Below, one piece after another: positions 40,122-49,020 of a DNA stretch of 64,000 nucleotides. Below the pieces are notes generated by a model that did not search any database, was not told the origin of the DNA, and saw only the letters and a program-made list of their open reading frames with translations. A program made the translations under genes and the position numbers. The DNA is from Bifidobacterium mongoliense DSM 21395 (GTDB lineage Bacteria > Actinomycetota > Actinomycetes > Actinomycetales > Bifidobacteriaceae): positions 62,001 through 126,000 of the forward strand of contig NZ_JGZE01000001.1 of NCBI RefSeq assembly GCF_000741285.1, read 5' to 3'. Numbering within the stretch: position 1 is the stretch's first letter; the number at the start of each line of letters is the position of its first letter.

Positions 40122-41195
40122 ATGACCTTATTCCCGCAACAACCCACCACCCCCGCACAGACCCGGGCGACCACGCCCACCATGGCGTCCGCGACACCGG
40201 CAGGACCCTCCAAGGATGACCTGGCCCGGGCACGGACGCTGACCGACCGGATCCGTGCGCGGTTCGCCGACACCCTCGTCGGCCAGACCACCCTGCGCGA
40301 GGCGCTCATCGTCGCTCTCGTGGCCGGCGGCCACATCCTCATCGAATCGGTGCCGGGCCTCGCCAAGACGACGGCGGCCCAGACGCTGGCGACATCGGTG
40401 TCCGGCACATTCAAACGTGTGCAGTGCACCCCCGACCTCATGCCTTCCGACCTGGTCGGCACGCAGGTCTTCGACTTCTCGACGCAGCGGTTCTCGACGC
40501 AGATCGGTCCGATCCACGCCAACTTCGTGCTGCTCGACGAGATCAACCGTTCCAACGCCAAGACCCAGTCCGCCATGCTCGAGGCCATGGCCGAGGGCGC
40601 CACGACCATCGGCGGCGAGCGCATCGCCCTGCCGCAGCCATTCATGGTCATCGCCACGGAAAACCCCATCGAGGAGGAGGGCACCTTCAACCTGCCCGAA
40701 GCCCAGATGGACCGTTTCATGATCAAGGCGGTCATGACCTATCCGTCGGCGGACGAGGAACGCCGGATGCTGGACATGCTCAGCCGACGCGGTTCGGACA
40801 CGCTCGACACCTCCACGCCATCCCACGACGCCATCTCCTTGCAGGACGTGCAGTTCCTTCGGGCCGCCTCCCGCCGCGTGCACGCCTCCGACGCCGTGAT
40901 GCGCTATGCCGTCGACCTCGCCGCCACGTCCCGCGGCGCCGGCACGCATCCGGTGCAGGGGCTGTCCTCGCTCGTACGCTTGGGAGCCAGCCCTCGAGCC
41001 TCGATAGGCCTGCTGCGCACCGGGCAGGCACGGGCACTGCTGGCCGGCCGTGACTACGTGATTCCCGAGGACATCAAGGACTTCGCCCACGAAGTGCTGC
41101 GTCACCGCATCATCCTCACCTTCGAGGCGTTGGCCGACGGGGTGAGCACCGACCAGGTCGTGGATTCCATCGTCGAAGCGGTCCCCGTTCCATGA
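40122..41195 (+). CDS. MoxR-family AAA+ ATPase
   Basis: A 357-aa AAA+ chaperone-like ATPase. MoxR features are Walker A as ESVPGLAKTTAAQTL, the T-P-D-L-M-P-S-D-L-V-G motif, Walker B VLLDEINRSNAKTQSAMLEAM, sensor 1 IATENPIEEEGTFNLPEAQMDRF and a C-terminal lid with RGASPRAS-like LGASPRASIGLL. Such ATPases work with VWA proteins to mature or assemble partners, often at the membrane. ATG 40122 (MTLFPQQ) is chosen, with GAGTGAAG upstream; ATG 40101 and GTG 40113 are alternatives. It overlaps the DUF58 gene by ATGA and heads a six-gene operon. Confidence 0.92.
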   Translation: MTLFPQQPTTPAQTRATTPTMASATPAGPSKDDLARARTLTDRIRARFADTLVGQTTLREALIVALVAGGHILIESVPGLAKTTAAQTLATSVSGTFKRVQCTPDLMPSDLVGTQVFDFSTQRFSTQIGPIHANFVLLDEINRSNAKTQSAMLEAMAEGATTIGGERIALPQPFMVIATENPIEEEGTFNLPEAQMDRFMIKAVMTYPSADEERRMLDMLSRRGSDTLDTSTPSHDAISLQDVQFLRAASRRVHASDAVMRYAVDLAATSRGAGTHPVQGLSSLVRLGASPRASIGLLRTGQARALLAGRDYVIPEDIKDFAHEVLRHRIILTFEALADGVSTDQVVDSIVEAVPVP

Positions 41196-42142
41196 TCGAC
41201 GACATGCTTCCCAGCGACCGGATTCGCCGCAGGATCGAGGCGCTCGGCACCAGCATTTCGCTGCCGACCGTACGTCGAGCTTTGGGCGCTCTCGAGGGCG
41301 AACACGCGTCGACGCGCCGGTTCGGCAGCGACGACGCCATGGACGTCCGCGCCTACGAGGCCGGCGACGAGGCTCGACTGATCGATTGGAAGAGCAGCGC
41401 CAGAACGGGCAGGACCATGGTCGTGCAGCGCCAGCGTCTCGTCACCTCGCGCGTCTGGATGCTGCTCGATGTGGGCCGTGAGATGCGCGGCGTCTGCCCT
41501 TCCGGCGAGGCGGCATACGAGGTGGCCGCCAACGCCCTGTGCATGTTCGCCGCCCTGAGCCTGCGGCGCAGCGATGATGTCTCGCTCGTGTTCGGCAACG
41601 CGGCATCCATCGTGCGCATCCCCTTCCACGGCGGGCTTGCACACTTCGAACGGACCCTGGACACCGCACTGCGCCATGGCTGGGACACCCCACGCAATAT
41701 CGACGCGTTGCTGGAATACGCCAGACGCATCGGTGAACGCCACGCCCTGATCATCCTGGCCACCGACGAGCATGCCCTTACGGAGCGTCATCTGCATACG
41801 ATCCGGACCATCGCGCAGACCCATCCACTGGTGATCGTCGACGTGGCCACGCTCAACCCCTTCGTCCCGGGCAACGCCAACCACGCCGCCGACGGGGTGT
41901 CGGGCCGGCGCGTGCCGGCCTTCCTCAAGACGGAGCAGGCCGCGCGAGAGGTTTCGACCCATCGCGAGTTCACCGCCGCTGCGCTCCAGCGCGAATTGCA
42001 CACCTCCGGTTCCCGTCTCATCCGTTCCGCCTCCAGCGAGGCGATGTTCACCCGGTTCGTGCGTCTGGTCGCCGCGAGTTCCGGTCAGGCGCACCTGGAT
42101 GCACGCACCCCCGTGTCCGCTTGGGGAGGCGAGGCCCGATGA
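41192..42142 (+). CDS. DUF58 domain protein
   Basis: A 316-aa protein with the DUF58 core: R-x-F-G-S ... DVRAYEAGDEARLIDWKSSARTGRTMVVQRQ, then a VWA-like fold region (RVWMLLDVGREMRGV ... HALIILATDEHAL). It lacks the TM helices that many DUF58 proteins carry in front, so it looks soluble. MoxR-DUF58-VWA clusters are a standing association, with DUF58 probably acting as an adaptor or partner of MoxR. It overlaps neighbours on both sides by ATGA. Confidence 0.88.
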   Translation: MIDDMLPSDRIRRRIEALGTSISLPTVRRALGALEGEHASTRRFGSDDAMDVRAYEAGDEARLIDWKSSARTGRTMVVQRQRLVTSRVWMLLDVGREMRGVCPSGEAAYEVAANALCMFAALSLRRSDDVSLVFGNAASIVRIPFHGGLAHFERTLDTALRHGWDTPRNIDALLEYARRIGERHALIILATDEHALTERHLHTIRTIAQTHPLVIVDVATLNPFVPGNANHAADGVSGRRVPAFLKTEQAAREVSTHREFTAAALQRELHTSGSRLIRSASSEAMFTRFVRLVAASSGQAHLDARTPVSAWGGEAR

Positions 42143-42732
42143 CCACCACCATCATGAACACCATAAGCACGAACACAATCCTTACGAACATACGCATCAC
42201 GAGCGCTGACATCACGAACGCTGACAGCCCACTGCGGACACGCGCCCTCATCGGCGGCTCCACGACCTTGCTTGTGGCACTGCTGTGCTGTCTGGCCCTC
42301 GCGATCGTCTGCGTGACGACGGCCATCCTGGCGTCGCGCATCGGTCGACGCCCCCACCCGGCGCAACCGGCAGGGGCGCATAGCGGATCACGCGCGCAAG
42401 GGCCGTGGCGCGCACGGGTCGACGACATCCTTCGCCGATACCACGACGGATCGTTGGACCGCGATGCGGCGTTCACCGCCTTGGCGAAGGTCGCACGCGA
42501 CTACGCCAGCCACGTCTCGGGCACACCCATGACCTCGCATACGCTCGCCGACATCGGCAATGCACCCCGCAATCCGGGCAATCGCCATGGCCTCGATCTG
42601 TTCCGGCAGACGATTGCGGCACTGTACCCGCCCGAATTCGCGGACACCCAAGCCGATGCGGCCGCCCGTGAGGCCAGCGTGGACCAGGCCGGGGAATGGG
42701 TGCTGCGCCTCGTGCAGCGGTGGCGCCGATGA
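42139..42732 (+). CDS. Single-pass membrane protein of the MoxR operon
   Basis: A 197-aa protein of no firmly recognised family. A Thr/Asn/Ile-rich N-terminus precedes one TM helix (TTLLVALLCCLALAIVCVTTAILAS), followed by a cytoplasmic helical domain (ARVDDILRRYHDGSLDRDAAFTALAKVARDY ... HGLDLFRQTIAALYPPEF). Position and layout resemble DUF4381-type proteins that occupy the same slot in Bat/MoxR operons. The start overlaps the DUF58 stop as ATGA, and its stop overlaps the next ATG in the same way. Confidence 0.75.
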   Translation: MTTTIMNTISTNTILTNIRITSADITNADSPLRTRALIGGSTTLLVALLCCLALAIVCVTTAILASRIGRRPHPAQPAGAHSGSRAQGPWRARVDDILRRYHDGSLDRDAAFTALAKVARDYASHVSGTPMTSHTLADIGNAPRNPGNRHGLDLFRQTIAALYPPEFADTQADAAAREASVDQAGEWVLRLVQRWRR

Positions 42733-43790
42733 CGGGTATGACATGGCAATGGCCCTGGGCCGCCCTCATCGCCCTCGTGGCATGCATCGCACTGGTGGTG
42801 CTGCTTGTCGTGCTGATGGGACGACGGGAGCACAACACCGATCCGGTCTTCAGCCTCGCGCAGGATCTGCGCACCGACGAGGCCTCGCGACTCATGGTGC
42901 GGTGGCGTCGGATGAAACGCATCGCCGCCGTTCTGCTCGCGTGCTCTCTGGCGGTATCCATCGCGCTCGTATCGCGGCCGTCGGCCGTGGACACCGGCGA
43001 GGAACGGGCCAACAGCCGCGACATCGTGCTTTGTCTCGACGTATCGGGATCCACGCTGCCCTACGACCGGCAGGTCATCGAGACGTACATCGATCTCGTG
43101 TCGCGGTTCCAGGGCGAGCGCATCGCCCTGAGCATCTTCAACTCCACCTCGCGCACGGTCTTCCCCCTGACCGACGATTACCCGCTGGTGCTCACCCAGC
43201 TCAAATCCGCGGCGTCCATACTGCGCAAGGTCCAGTCCCAGGATGACATCGACAAAATGAGCGACCGGGATTATCAGAAGATCTCGGACTGGCTCGACGG
43301 CACGCAGAACCGCAAGGACGCCACATCCCTGATCGGCGATGGCCTCGTCAGTTGCGCGGCGATGCTGCCCGGGTTCGCCTACGGCGACGAGCAGATGGCC
43401 AGCGACGGACAGCGCCGCGCCAGTTCCATCGTGTTGGCGACGGATAACGTCGTGTCCGGAAATCCGACCTACACCCTGCAACAGGCGCTCGATCTGACAC
43501 GCGGCGCGAAGATCACGGTCGACGGACTCTTCTCCGGCCCCCGGCAAAGCGAAGGGGACGACACCACGACGCAGATGCGCACGGCGATCGAATCCCACGG
43601 TGGCGTGTTCCATACGAGGACATCGTCGGATTCCGTCGACGCCCTGGTGCGGGACATCGAGCGACGGCGGGACGCGCAGAACCGCAGGCGGCACCAGACC
43701 GCCGTCATCGACGCGCCGTTCTGGTGGATGTTGGCCCTGGCGACCCTGGCCGCGGTATGGCGGGTCATGACTTGGAGGTTGAGACGATGA
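42729..43790 (+). CDS. VWA-domain membrane protein 1 (BatA-like)
   Basis: A 353-aa membrane protein. TM1 is about 11-31, TM2 about 65-82, and a VWA domain follows with an intact MIDAS start D104-x-S106-x-S108 (LCLDVSGSTLPYDRQVI). It closes with a TM near the C-terminus (FWWMLALATLAAVW). The layout matches BatA/BatB-type proteins, with the VWA domain outside the membrane between helices. The MIDAS binds Mg2+ and mediates protein contacts. The ATGA overlap on both sides indicates tight co-translation with the second VWA protein. Confidence 0.88.
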   Translation: MTGMTWQWPWAALIALVACIALVVLLVVLMGRREHNTDPVFSLAQDLRTDEASRLMVRWRRMKRIAAVLLACSLAVSIALVSRPSAVDTGEERANSRDIVLCLDVSGSTLPYDRQVIETYIDLVSRFQGERIALSIFNSTSRTVFPLTDDYPLVLTQLKSAASILRKVQSQDDIDKMSDRDYQKISDWLDGTQNRKDATSLIGDGLVSCAAMLPGFAYGDEQMASDGQRRASSIVLATDNVVSGNPTYTLQQALDLTRGAKITVDGLFSGPRQSEGDDTTTQMRTAIESHGGVFHTRTSSDSVDALVRDIERRRDAQNRRRHQTAVIDAPFWWMLALATLAAVWRVMTWRLRR

Positions 43791-44830
43791 ACGGCGTCAC
43801 GATACGCCCCATGATGGGCTGGCCCGTGGGTCTGGTCATCGCCGTGGCGATGGCTGGATTCGCCATTGCCGGAGTCGTCGTATACGTGCGACGGCGAGAA
43901 TCGAGCGATGAGACCCTGACCGCCTGCATCCGCAGGACGTTGCTGCCGCTCCTCATCGCCGCGATGGCCCTGACCCCCAGTATCGTCACGACCACGACCT
44001 CCCGCGCGGTGAACACCACCGACGTGGTGGTCGCCGTTGACGTGACGGGTTCCATGGGCGTGGACGACGCCCGATACGGATCCCAGGAGACCATGCCCCG
44101 GATCGCCGCGGCCCGCAAGGCCGTCGAGGGCCTCACCGGCATGTACCCGAATTCGAGTTTCGCCGCGCTGCGCTTCGGCGCCGCCGGCACGCTCGACGTG
44201 CCCCTCACACCGGACACGCTGGCCATACGCAGCTGGGCGGATACCCTGACGGTCGAACCGACATCCGTCTCGGCGGGGTCCAAGCTCGACGCGCCGCTCG
44301 ACCAGCTCCTGGTCCAGCTCAAGGCCATGCGCGAGAACCGACCCGATGACGCCATCGTGCTCTATATGATCACCGACGGCGAGCAGACGGCCTCCGGAGC
44401 ACGACGCACGTTCTCATCGCTGCGCCAGTACCTCGATGACGCATTCACCATCGGCGTCGGTTCGAAGCAGGGCGGCAAAATCCCCGTCGCCACCGACAAC
44501 CCGTCGGGCGGAACCCCCTCGGCCAAGTCCGACGACGCGGGCCCCTGGGTCAACGACCCGAGCACCGGCAAGCCCGGCATCTCCATGATGAACCCCGACA
44601 ATCTGCATGCCATCGCGGATGAGATGAACGGCACGTCGGTCATCATGGACGCCTCGCACACCATCACGAACGCCACTTCGGCCAAACGCTCCACACGGTG
44701 GCGCCTGAGCCAGACGCCCAAGCAGCGCGAACGGGTATCGCCGGTGATCTGGCCGCTGGCCATCGGCACCACCCTGCTGCTCGCTTGGGAGGCCGGCGCA
44801 TGGCTGGCCATGTCACGGAGGATGATATGA
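43787..44830 (+). CDS. VWA-domain membrane protein 2 (BatB-like)
   Basis: A 347-aa paralogue-like partner of the preceding protein. TM1 is about 13-34, TM2 about 51-65, with MIDAS D85-x-T87-x-S89 (VAVDVTGSMGVDDARYG) and the downstream metal-site region VLYMITDGEQTAS. The C-terminal TM is VIWPLAIGTTLLLAWEAGAWLA. Thr replaces the first MIDAS Ser, a tolerated variant. It overlaps neighbours by ATGA on both sides. Confidence 0.88.
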   Translation: MNGVTIRPMMGWPVGLVIAVAMAGFAIAGVVVYVRRRESSDETLTACIRRTLLPLLIAAMALTPSIVTTTTSRAVNTTDVVVAVDVTGSMGVDDARYGSQETMPRIAAARKAVEGLTGMYPNSSFAALRFGAAGTLDVPLTPDTLAIRSWADTLTVEPTSVSAGSKLDAPLDQLLVQLKAMRENRPDDAIVLYMITDGEQTASGARRTFSSLRQYLDDAFTIGVGSKQGGKIPVATDNPSGGTPSAKSDDAGPWVNDPSTGKPGISMMNPDNLHAIADEMNGTSVIMDASHTITNATSAKRSTRWRLSQTPKQRERVSPVIWPLAIGTTLLLAWEAGAWLAMSRRMI

Positions 44831-45384
44831 ACAACGCGACAACACATACCCCTCAACGCCACGGGAAAGCCACCGTCCTGCGCATCGTGATGATCGCATT
44901 GGCGGCCGTGCTGCTCGCGGGGGCGGGATGGTCGGCGGTGAATCTGCATGCCATATCGATATACAACCAGGCGACGCGCGCCCTCGATGCGGCCATCAAG
45001 GATTCCACATCCACCGGCGTCGATCTCGACGCCCTGCACACCCGGCAGCAGCAGACCGACGCCCAATTCGCCGAAGCCTCATCATTGCGTGCCGCCCTCC
45101 TGCCTTCGGTGCGCGAATCCCTCGAGGCGAACGCCTCCACTTCCCGAGCCCTCACCCAGCGGACGGCCGAGACGCTGCGACGTCAGAACACCGCGAAACA
45201 AGGGCAGGGCGATGCCTCCACGTCATCCCCGTCCGCCTCGTCGTCGCCACGGAACGACAACGGCATGAACGCCGAGCAGCGAGACAAACTCGATAAACTC
45301 CTCACCTCGAACGAACGTTCCACGTCAGGACACGTGGACGACGGCAAGACCCCCACGCAGGACTCCACCGTCAAACCCTGGTAA
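44827..45384 (+). CDS. Small single-TM protein closing the MoxR-VWA operon
   Basis: A 185-aa protein: basic N-terminus, one TM helix (TVLRIVMIALAAVLLAGAGWSAVNL) and an extracytoplasmic helical part (ALDAAIKDSTSTGVDLDALHTRQQQTDAQFAEA) followed by a disordered Ser/Asp/Thr-rich tail. It may belong to a bifidobacteria-specific uncharacterised family (DUF6466-like); that label is from memory and unsure. It starts by ATGA overlap with the second VWA gene and ends the operon, 109 bp before the WXG-motif gene. Confidence 0.75.
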   Translation: MNNATTHTPQRHGKATVLRIVMIALAAVLLAGAGWSAVNLHAISIYNQATRALDAAIKDSTSTGVDLDALHTRQQQTDAQFAEASSLRAALLPSVRESLEANASTSRALTQRTAETLRRQNTAKQGQGDASTSSPSASSSPRNDNGMNAEQRDKLDKLLTSNERSTSGHVDDGKTPTQDSTVKPW

Positions 45385-45493
45385 AGCCGGCACTCCCCCG
45401 CCCCGACACGCCAATCCTCCACTTCTGGCCGCGTTCGACCACAACGACCCCGACGACCACGGCCGACCGGATCGGATGGGATGCAATGGAGGC

Positions 45494-45919
45494 ATGACCA
45501 CTTCATCACGCAGCACACCGTCACGCAGCACGCCGTCACCGATTGCGCCACGCACCACTGCGCCATCCACCCCTTCGCCATCCCCCACTGCCCCGTCCCC
45601 TTTCGGCGGCGGGGCGCCACCACTGCCCTCCGGGCCAACCCCGTTCTCCCAGGCGGCCGCGCCGGCGTTGTCCGCACAGGCTTCGACATGTCCCTGCATG
45701 CGCGCCGAAGCCGACCTCCAGCCGACCCTGATCCGACTCGCCAGCGCCACGACCCGCGCCACCGACGGACTGCGCACGGCCGGCCGCGCCTCCGACCAAC
45801 TGGATTGGACGGGACCGGCGGCCTCCTATTTCCGCGACCGCATCGATGAACTGTCGCGCCACGAAACCATCTTGGATGACCGTGTCGCCGTCGTGCGACG
45901 ACTGATCGCAGGCGGGTGA
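45494..45919 (+). CDS. WXG-motif protein with Pro/Ser/Thr-rich leader
   Basis: A 141-aa protein. The first 60 residues are low-complexity S/T/P/A. The rest is a helical hairpin with a W105-T-G107 turn in QLDWTGPAASYFRDRIDELSR, like WXG100 proteins (W-x-G followed by A-A-x-x-F). It lacks a YxxxD/E motif after the second helix. GGAGG is only 1 nt from ATG 45494, so the start is uncertain; in-frame ATG 45476 has no site either. Its stop overlaps the hydrolase start (GTGA). It is inferred to be the small partner of the hydrolase. Confidence 0.65.
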   Translation: MTTSSRSTPSRSTPSPIAPRTTAPSTPSPSPTAPSPFGGGAPPLPSGPTPFSQAAAPALSAQASTCPCMRAEADLQPTLIRLASATTRATDGLRTAGRASDQLDWTGPAASYFRDRIDELSRHETILDDRVAVVRRLIAGG

Positions 45920-47424
45920 CGGCCATGGCATGGGAAGTGTCCTCGCATATCCGAGGCGGTACCGTCACGACCGCGGCAACGCTCGAGGAGTACGCCCGGG
46001 TCGCCAGGGCGCTCACCGACGAGGCCTCGACCCTCGATGGCCTCGCCGTGTCATGGACCGCGACGGGACTCGAGATCCGGACGAAAACCGCCGCGATCCC
46101 CTGTCTGGTCCATCGCGCGGCAGGCCTGTCGCCAGGTCCCGGCCATACCGCCATGTCCTTCGCGAACCTGCATGCCGAAGCGGATCGCTGCGCGGCATGG
46201 TGCCGCAGCATCGCCGAACGGACCCGACATCTGTCGGATCTGCTCATCCGGGCCCATGCGCTGTATGCGGACGCGGAGGCGGAATCACGCGGTTTCATGG
46301 ACTCGATCGTGCAGGGCGCGACGACTTTCCTTCCCGTGCACACCGGGCTGGGCGTGGGGGCCTCGGCTCTGGCTGGCGCATTCGGCCCCGGCCGGGGAGA
46401 CGACACGCCCCGCGGCCTCGCGGCGCTCGACTCGACATCCTGGGCCCACCACGGATTCATGCGGGGCCTGGGTGTCGGCGCCGCCCCGCTGAACCTGTTC
46501 ACGGCCCGGCACGGACAAGTCAACGCCGGCGCGGAACGCATCGCCGGCATCGCACGGCGCATGGCGGACAACCGTCAGGGCGATACCCTACGGGTCACCC
46601 GGGTCCATCCGAAGACACCCGTGCTCACCGCGAGCCGTTCCCTGCCCCAGGCGCTCGAGAATCTGCGTACCCTGGACTCCGAACGGACCTACGACGGCGC
46701 CGGCGTCACGGTACCCTCACGCAGCGGCTTGGACTACGCCACCATCGCCGTGCAGCGCTACCGACGACCCGACGGCTCGCATTCCTGGCTCGTCGTGATT
46801 CCGGGGACCGACGGACAACCCGACTCCCCCTTCGGCTGGATGCAGAACGTGGAGGCGATGAGCGCCGATCCGGTGAGGAGACGGCACGCCGACAGCGTCC
46901 GGCTGGTGAAACAGGCCATGGCGGGGGCCGGGATCGGGCCACGGGACGAAGTCGCGCTCGTCGGGCATTCCCAGGGAGGCATCGTGGCCGCAGCCATCGC
47001 CGCCGACGAGGGCAAGCGCTATGCCATCAAGCATGTGGTGACCGCCGGTGCGCCGATAGCCGGCCACCCGATACCCTCCCGAACATGGGTGACGAGTATC
47101 GAGATCGAAGACGAACTCGTCGCGGCGCTGGACGGCGCGGACAATCCCAGCTCCCCCTCCTGGCTGACGGTGCACGGTACGGTGCGGCGGGCCGACGCCG
47201 GATCATCGCCACCCTTCAGCGCCAGCAGGGTCCGCGGCGTGGGCGAGCAACGCGAGATGAGCCATGGGCTGCCCTTCCATCAGGCCGCGTACCGCCACGC
47301 GAAGGAACTGGGTTCACCGGGCGTGCGGCGCCACGAACGCCATTTCCAAGATCTGATCGCCGGCGAACTTGAGGAAACGAGCTATTGGCAGGGCCGCATG
47401 TCGCACGATTCCCAAGGGCGCTGA
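45916..47424 (+). CDS. Alpha/beta hydrolase with WXG100-like N-terminal region
   Basis: A 502-aa protein. Residues 1-130 are helical, ending with Y117-ADA-E121 (RAHALYADAEAESRG), nearly the same as the export motif of the WXG100 protein at 34651. A Gly/Ala-rich linker follows. Residues about 255-460 form an alpha/beta hydrolase: WLVVIPGTDG (oxyanion strand), nucleophile elbow G-H-S352-Q-G-G, KHVVTAGAPIAG, and a likely His in MSHGLPFHQAAY. This resembles lipases of the PGAP1/class-3 type; lipase or esterase activity is inferred. There is no signal peptide. GTG 45916 overlaps the upstream stop; ATG 45925 is the alternative start. Confidence 0.78.
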   Translation: MTAMAWEVSSHIRGGTVTTAATLEEYARVARALTDEASTLDGLAVSWTATGLEIRTKTAAIPCLVHRAAGLSPGPGHTAMSFANLHAEADRCAAWCRSIAERTRHLSDLLIRAHALYADAEAESRGFMDSIVQGATTFLPVHTGLGVGASALAGAFGPGRGDDTPRGLAALDSTSWAHHGFMRGLGVGAAPLNLFTARHGQVNAGAERIAGIARRMADNRQGDTLRVTRVHPKTPVLTASRSLPQALENLRTLDSERTYDGAGVTVPSRSGLDYATIAVQRYRRPDGSHSWLVVIPGTDGQPDSPFGWMQNVEAMSADPVRRRHADSVRLVKQAMAGAGIGPRDEVALVGHSQGGIVAAAIAADEGKRYAIKHVVTAGAPIAGHPIPSRTWVTSIEIEDELVAALDGADNPSSPSWLTVHGTVRRADAGSSPPFSASRVRGVGEQREMSHGLPFHQAAYRHAKELGSPGVRRHERHFQDLIAGELEETSYWQGRMSHDSQGR

Positions 47425-47561
47425 ATCGCGCACCTTCGCCGGCGGCGACAGGCGACGACGCCACCGGCCGGCTTACATGCGGCACCCGTCCGGATGGGAC
47501 GCCTTCGAGGAACGTCCGGTGAGGCGCGACCACGACGCACATGCAGGTTCACGGCTGACGG

Positions 47562-47567
47562 TAATCT
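47562..47567 (+). promoter_or_regulatory. Candidate -10 box (TAATCT) for leaderless purB mRNA
   Basis: TAATCT ends 7 nt before the purB ATG, so transcription should start at the codon itself. There is no usable Shine-Dalgarno and no clear -35. Confidence 0.4.
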
Positions 47568-47574
47568 AGGCCCC

Positions 47575-49020
47575 ATGCAGCTGACTGACATTTCACCCGC
47601 CATTGCCCTGAGCCCGCTCGACGGGCGCTACCAGACCCAGACCTCCCCGTTGGTCGAATACCTGAGCGAACCGGCCCTCAATCGCGAGCGCATCCGTGTC
47701 GAAGTGGAATGGATGATCCTGCTGGCGAACGGCTACGCCGCCAACGGCGACCAGTCGGTGCTCGACGGGGTCGAACCGCTGAGCGACGAAGAGCGGCGTT
47801 ACCTCAGAGACATCCCCGAAGCGTTCGGCAAGGAGGGCATCGCGGCCCATGCCACTTACGAGAAGATCACGCATCACGACGTCAAGGCGGTGGAATACTA
47901 CATCGACGACCAGCTCGAGCGCGCGGTCGAGACGCTGGGACCGGACACGCAGCTGCCCCGGCTCAAGACCCTGGTGCATTTCGCCTGCACCTCGGAGGAC
48001 ATCAACAACCTCTCGATCGCCCGGTGCGTGAAGGGCGCCGTCGAGCATGTCTGGCTGCCGGCGGCCCAAGCCATCGTCGACCTGCTCGCCGCGAAGGCGC
48101 AGGAGCACCGGACGCTGCCCATGCTCTCCATGACGCACGGCCAGCCCGCCACGCCCACCACACTGGGCAAGGAACTGGCCGTCTACGTGCATCGCCTCGG
48201 CCGTCAAATGATCCATATCCGGGCACAGGAGTACCTGGGCAAGATCAACGGCGCCACCGGTACTTTCGGGGCCCATGTCGCGGCACGGCCTCAGGCCGAT
48301 TGGATAGCGATCTCCCGGGAGTTCGTCGAAGGCCGCATGGGACTGACGTGGAACCCGCTGACCACCCAGATCGAAAGCCACGACTGGCAGGCTGAGCTGT
48401 ACGGCGCGATCTCGCACACCAACCGCATCCTGCACAATCTCGCGGTGGACATCTGGATGTACATCTCCCGGGGCGTATTCGCCCAGGAACCCGTCAAGGG
48501 CGCCACCGGATCCTCCACGATGCCCCACAAGGTCAACCCGATCCGCTTCGAGAACGCCGAGGCCAACCTCGAGCTGTCCTGCTCCCTACTCGACACACTC
48601 GCCACCACGCTCGTCGAAAGCCGCTGGCAGCGCGACCTCACGGATTCCACGACGCAGCGCAACATCGGTTCGGCGCTTGGATACTCCCTGCTGGCGCTGA
48701 ACAATCTTCTCGGTGGACTGCAGGCCGTCCACCCCAACACCCATGCCATAGCCGCCGAGCTCGACGGCAACTGGGAGGTGCTCGGCGAGCCGATCCAGAC
48801 GGCCATGCGCGCCGAGGAACTGGCGGGCAGGCCCGGCATGGACCACCCGTACGAGCAGGTCAAGGCCCTCATGCGTGGCCATGCGATCAGCCAGCGCGAC
48901 GTGGAGCGCTTCATCGACTCCCTGCCCTTCGATGAGCAGACCGCGCGGCGACTCAAGGAACTCACCCCCGACTCGTATGTCGGCCTCGCCGCGCAGTTGG
49001 TGAATTACACGACCCGGTGA
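47575..49020 (+). CDS. purB: Adenylosuccinate lyase
   Basis: Catalyses two fumarate-releasing steps of purine synthesis (SAICAR to AICAR and adenylosuccinate to AMP); 481 aa. The flexible signature loop carrying the catalytic Ser is GATGSSTMPHKVNPIRFENAEANLEL. The catalytic-base region TSEDINNLSIARCVK and MTHGQPATPTTLG are present. The long E. coli-like form (IALSPLDGRYQTQTSPLVEYLSEPALNRERI) is recognised. ATG 47575 follows a TAATCT box by 7 nt, suggesting a leaderless message. Its stop overlaps the next gene's GTG start as GTGA. Confidence 0.96.
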   Translation: MQLTDISPAIALSPLDGRYQTQTSPLVEYLSEPALNRERIRVEVEWMILLANGYAANGDQSVLDGVEPLSDEERRYLRDIPEAFGKEGIAAHATYEKITHHDVKAVEYYIDDQLERAVETLGPDTQLPRLKTLVHFACTSEDINNLSIARCVKGAVEHVWLPAAQAIVDLLAAKAQEHRTLPMLSMTHGQPATPTTLGKELAVYVHRLGRQMIHIRAQEYLGKINGATGTFGAHVAARPQADWIAISREFVEGRMGLTWNPLTTQIESHDWQAELYGAISHTNRILHNLAVDIWMYISRGVFAQEPVKGATGSSTMPHKVNPIRFENAEANLELSCSLLDTLATTLVESRWQRDLTDSTTQRNIGSALGYSLLALNNLLGGLQAVHPNTHAIAAELDGNWEVLGEPIQTAMRAEELAGRPGMDHPYEQVKALMRGHAISQRDVERFIDSLPFDEQTARRLKELTPDSYVGLAAQLVNYTTR

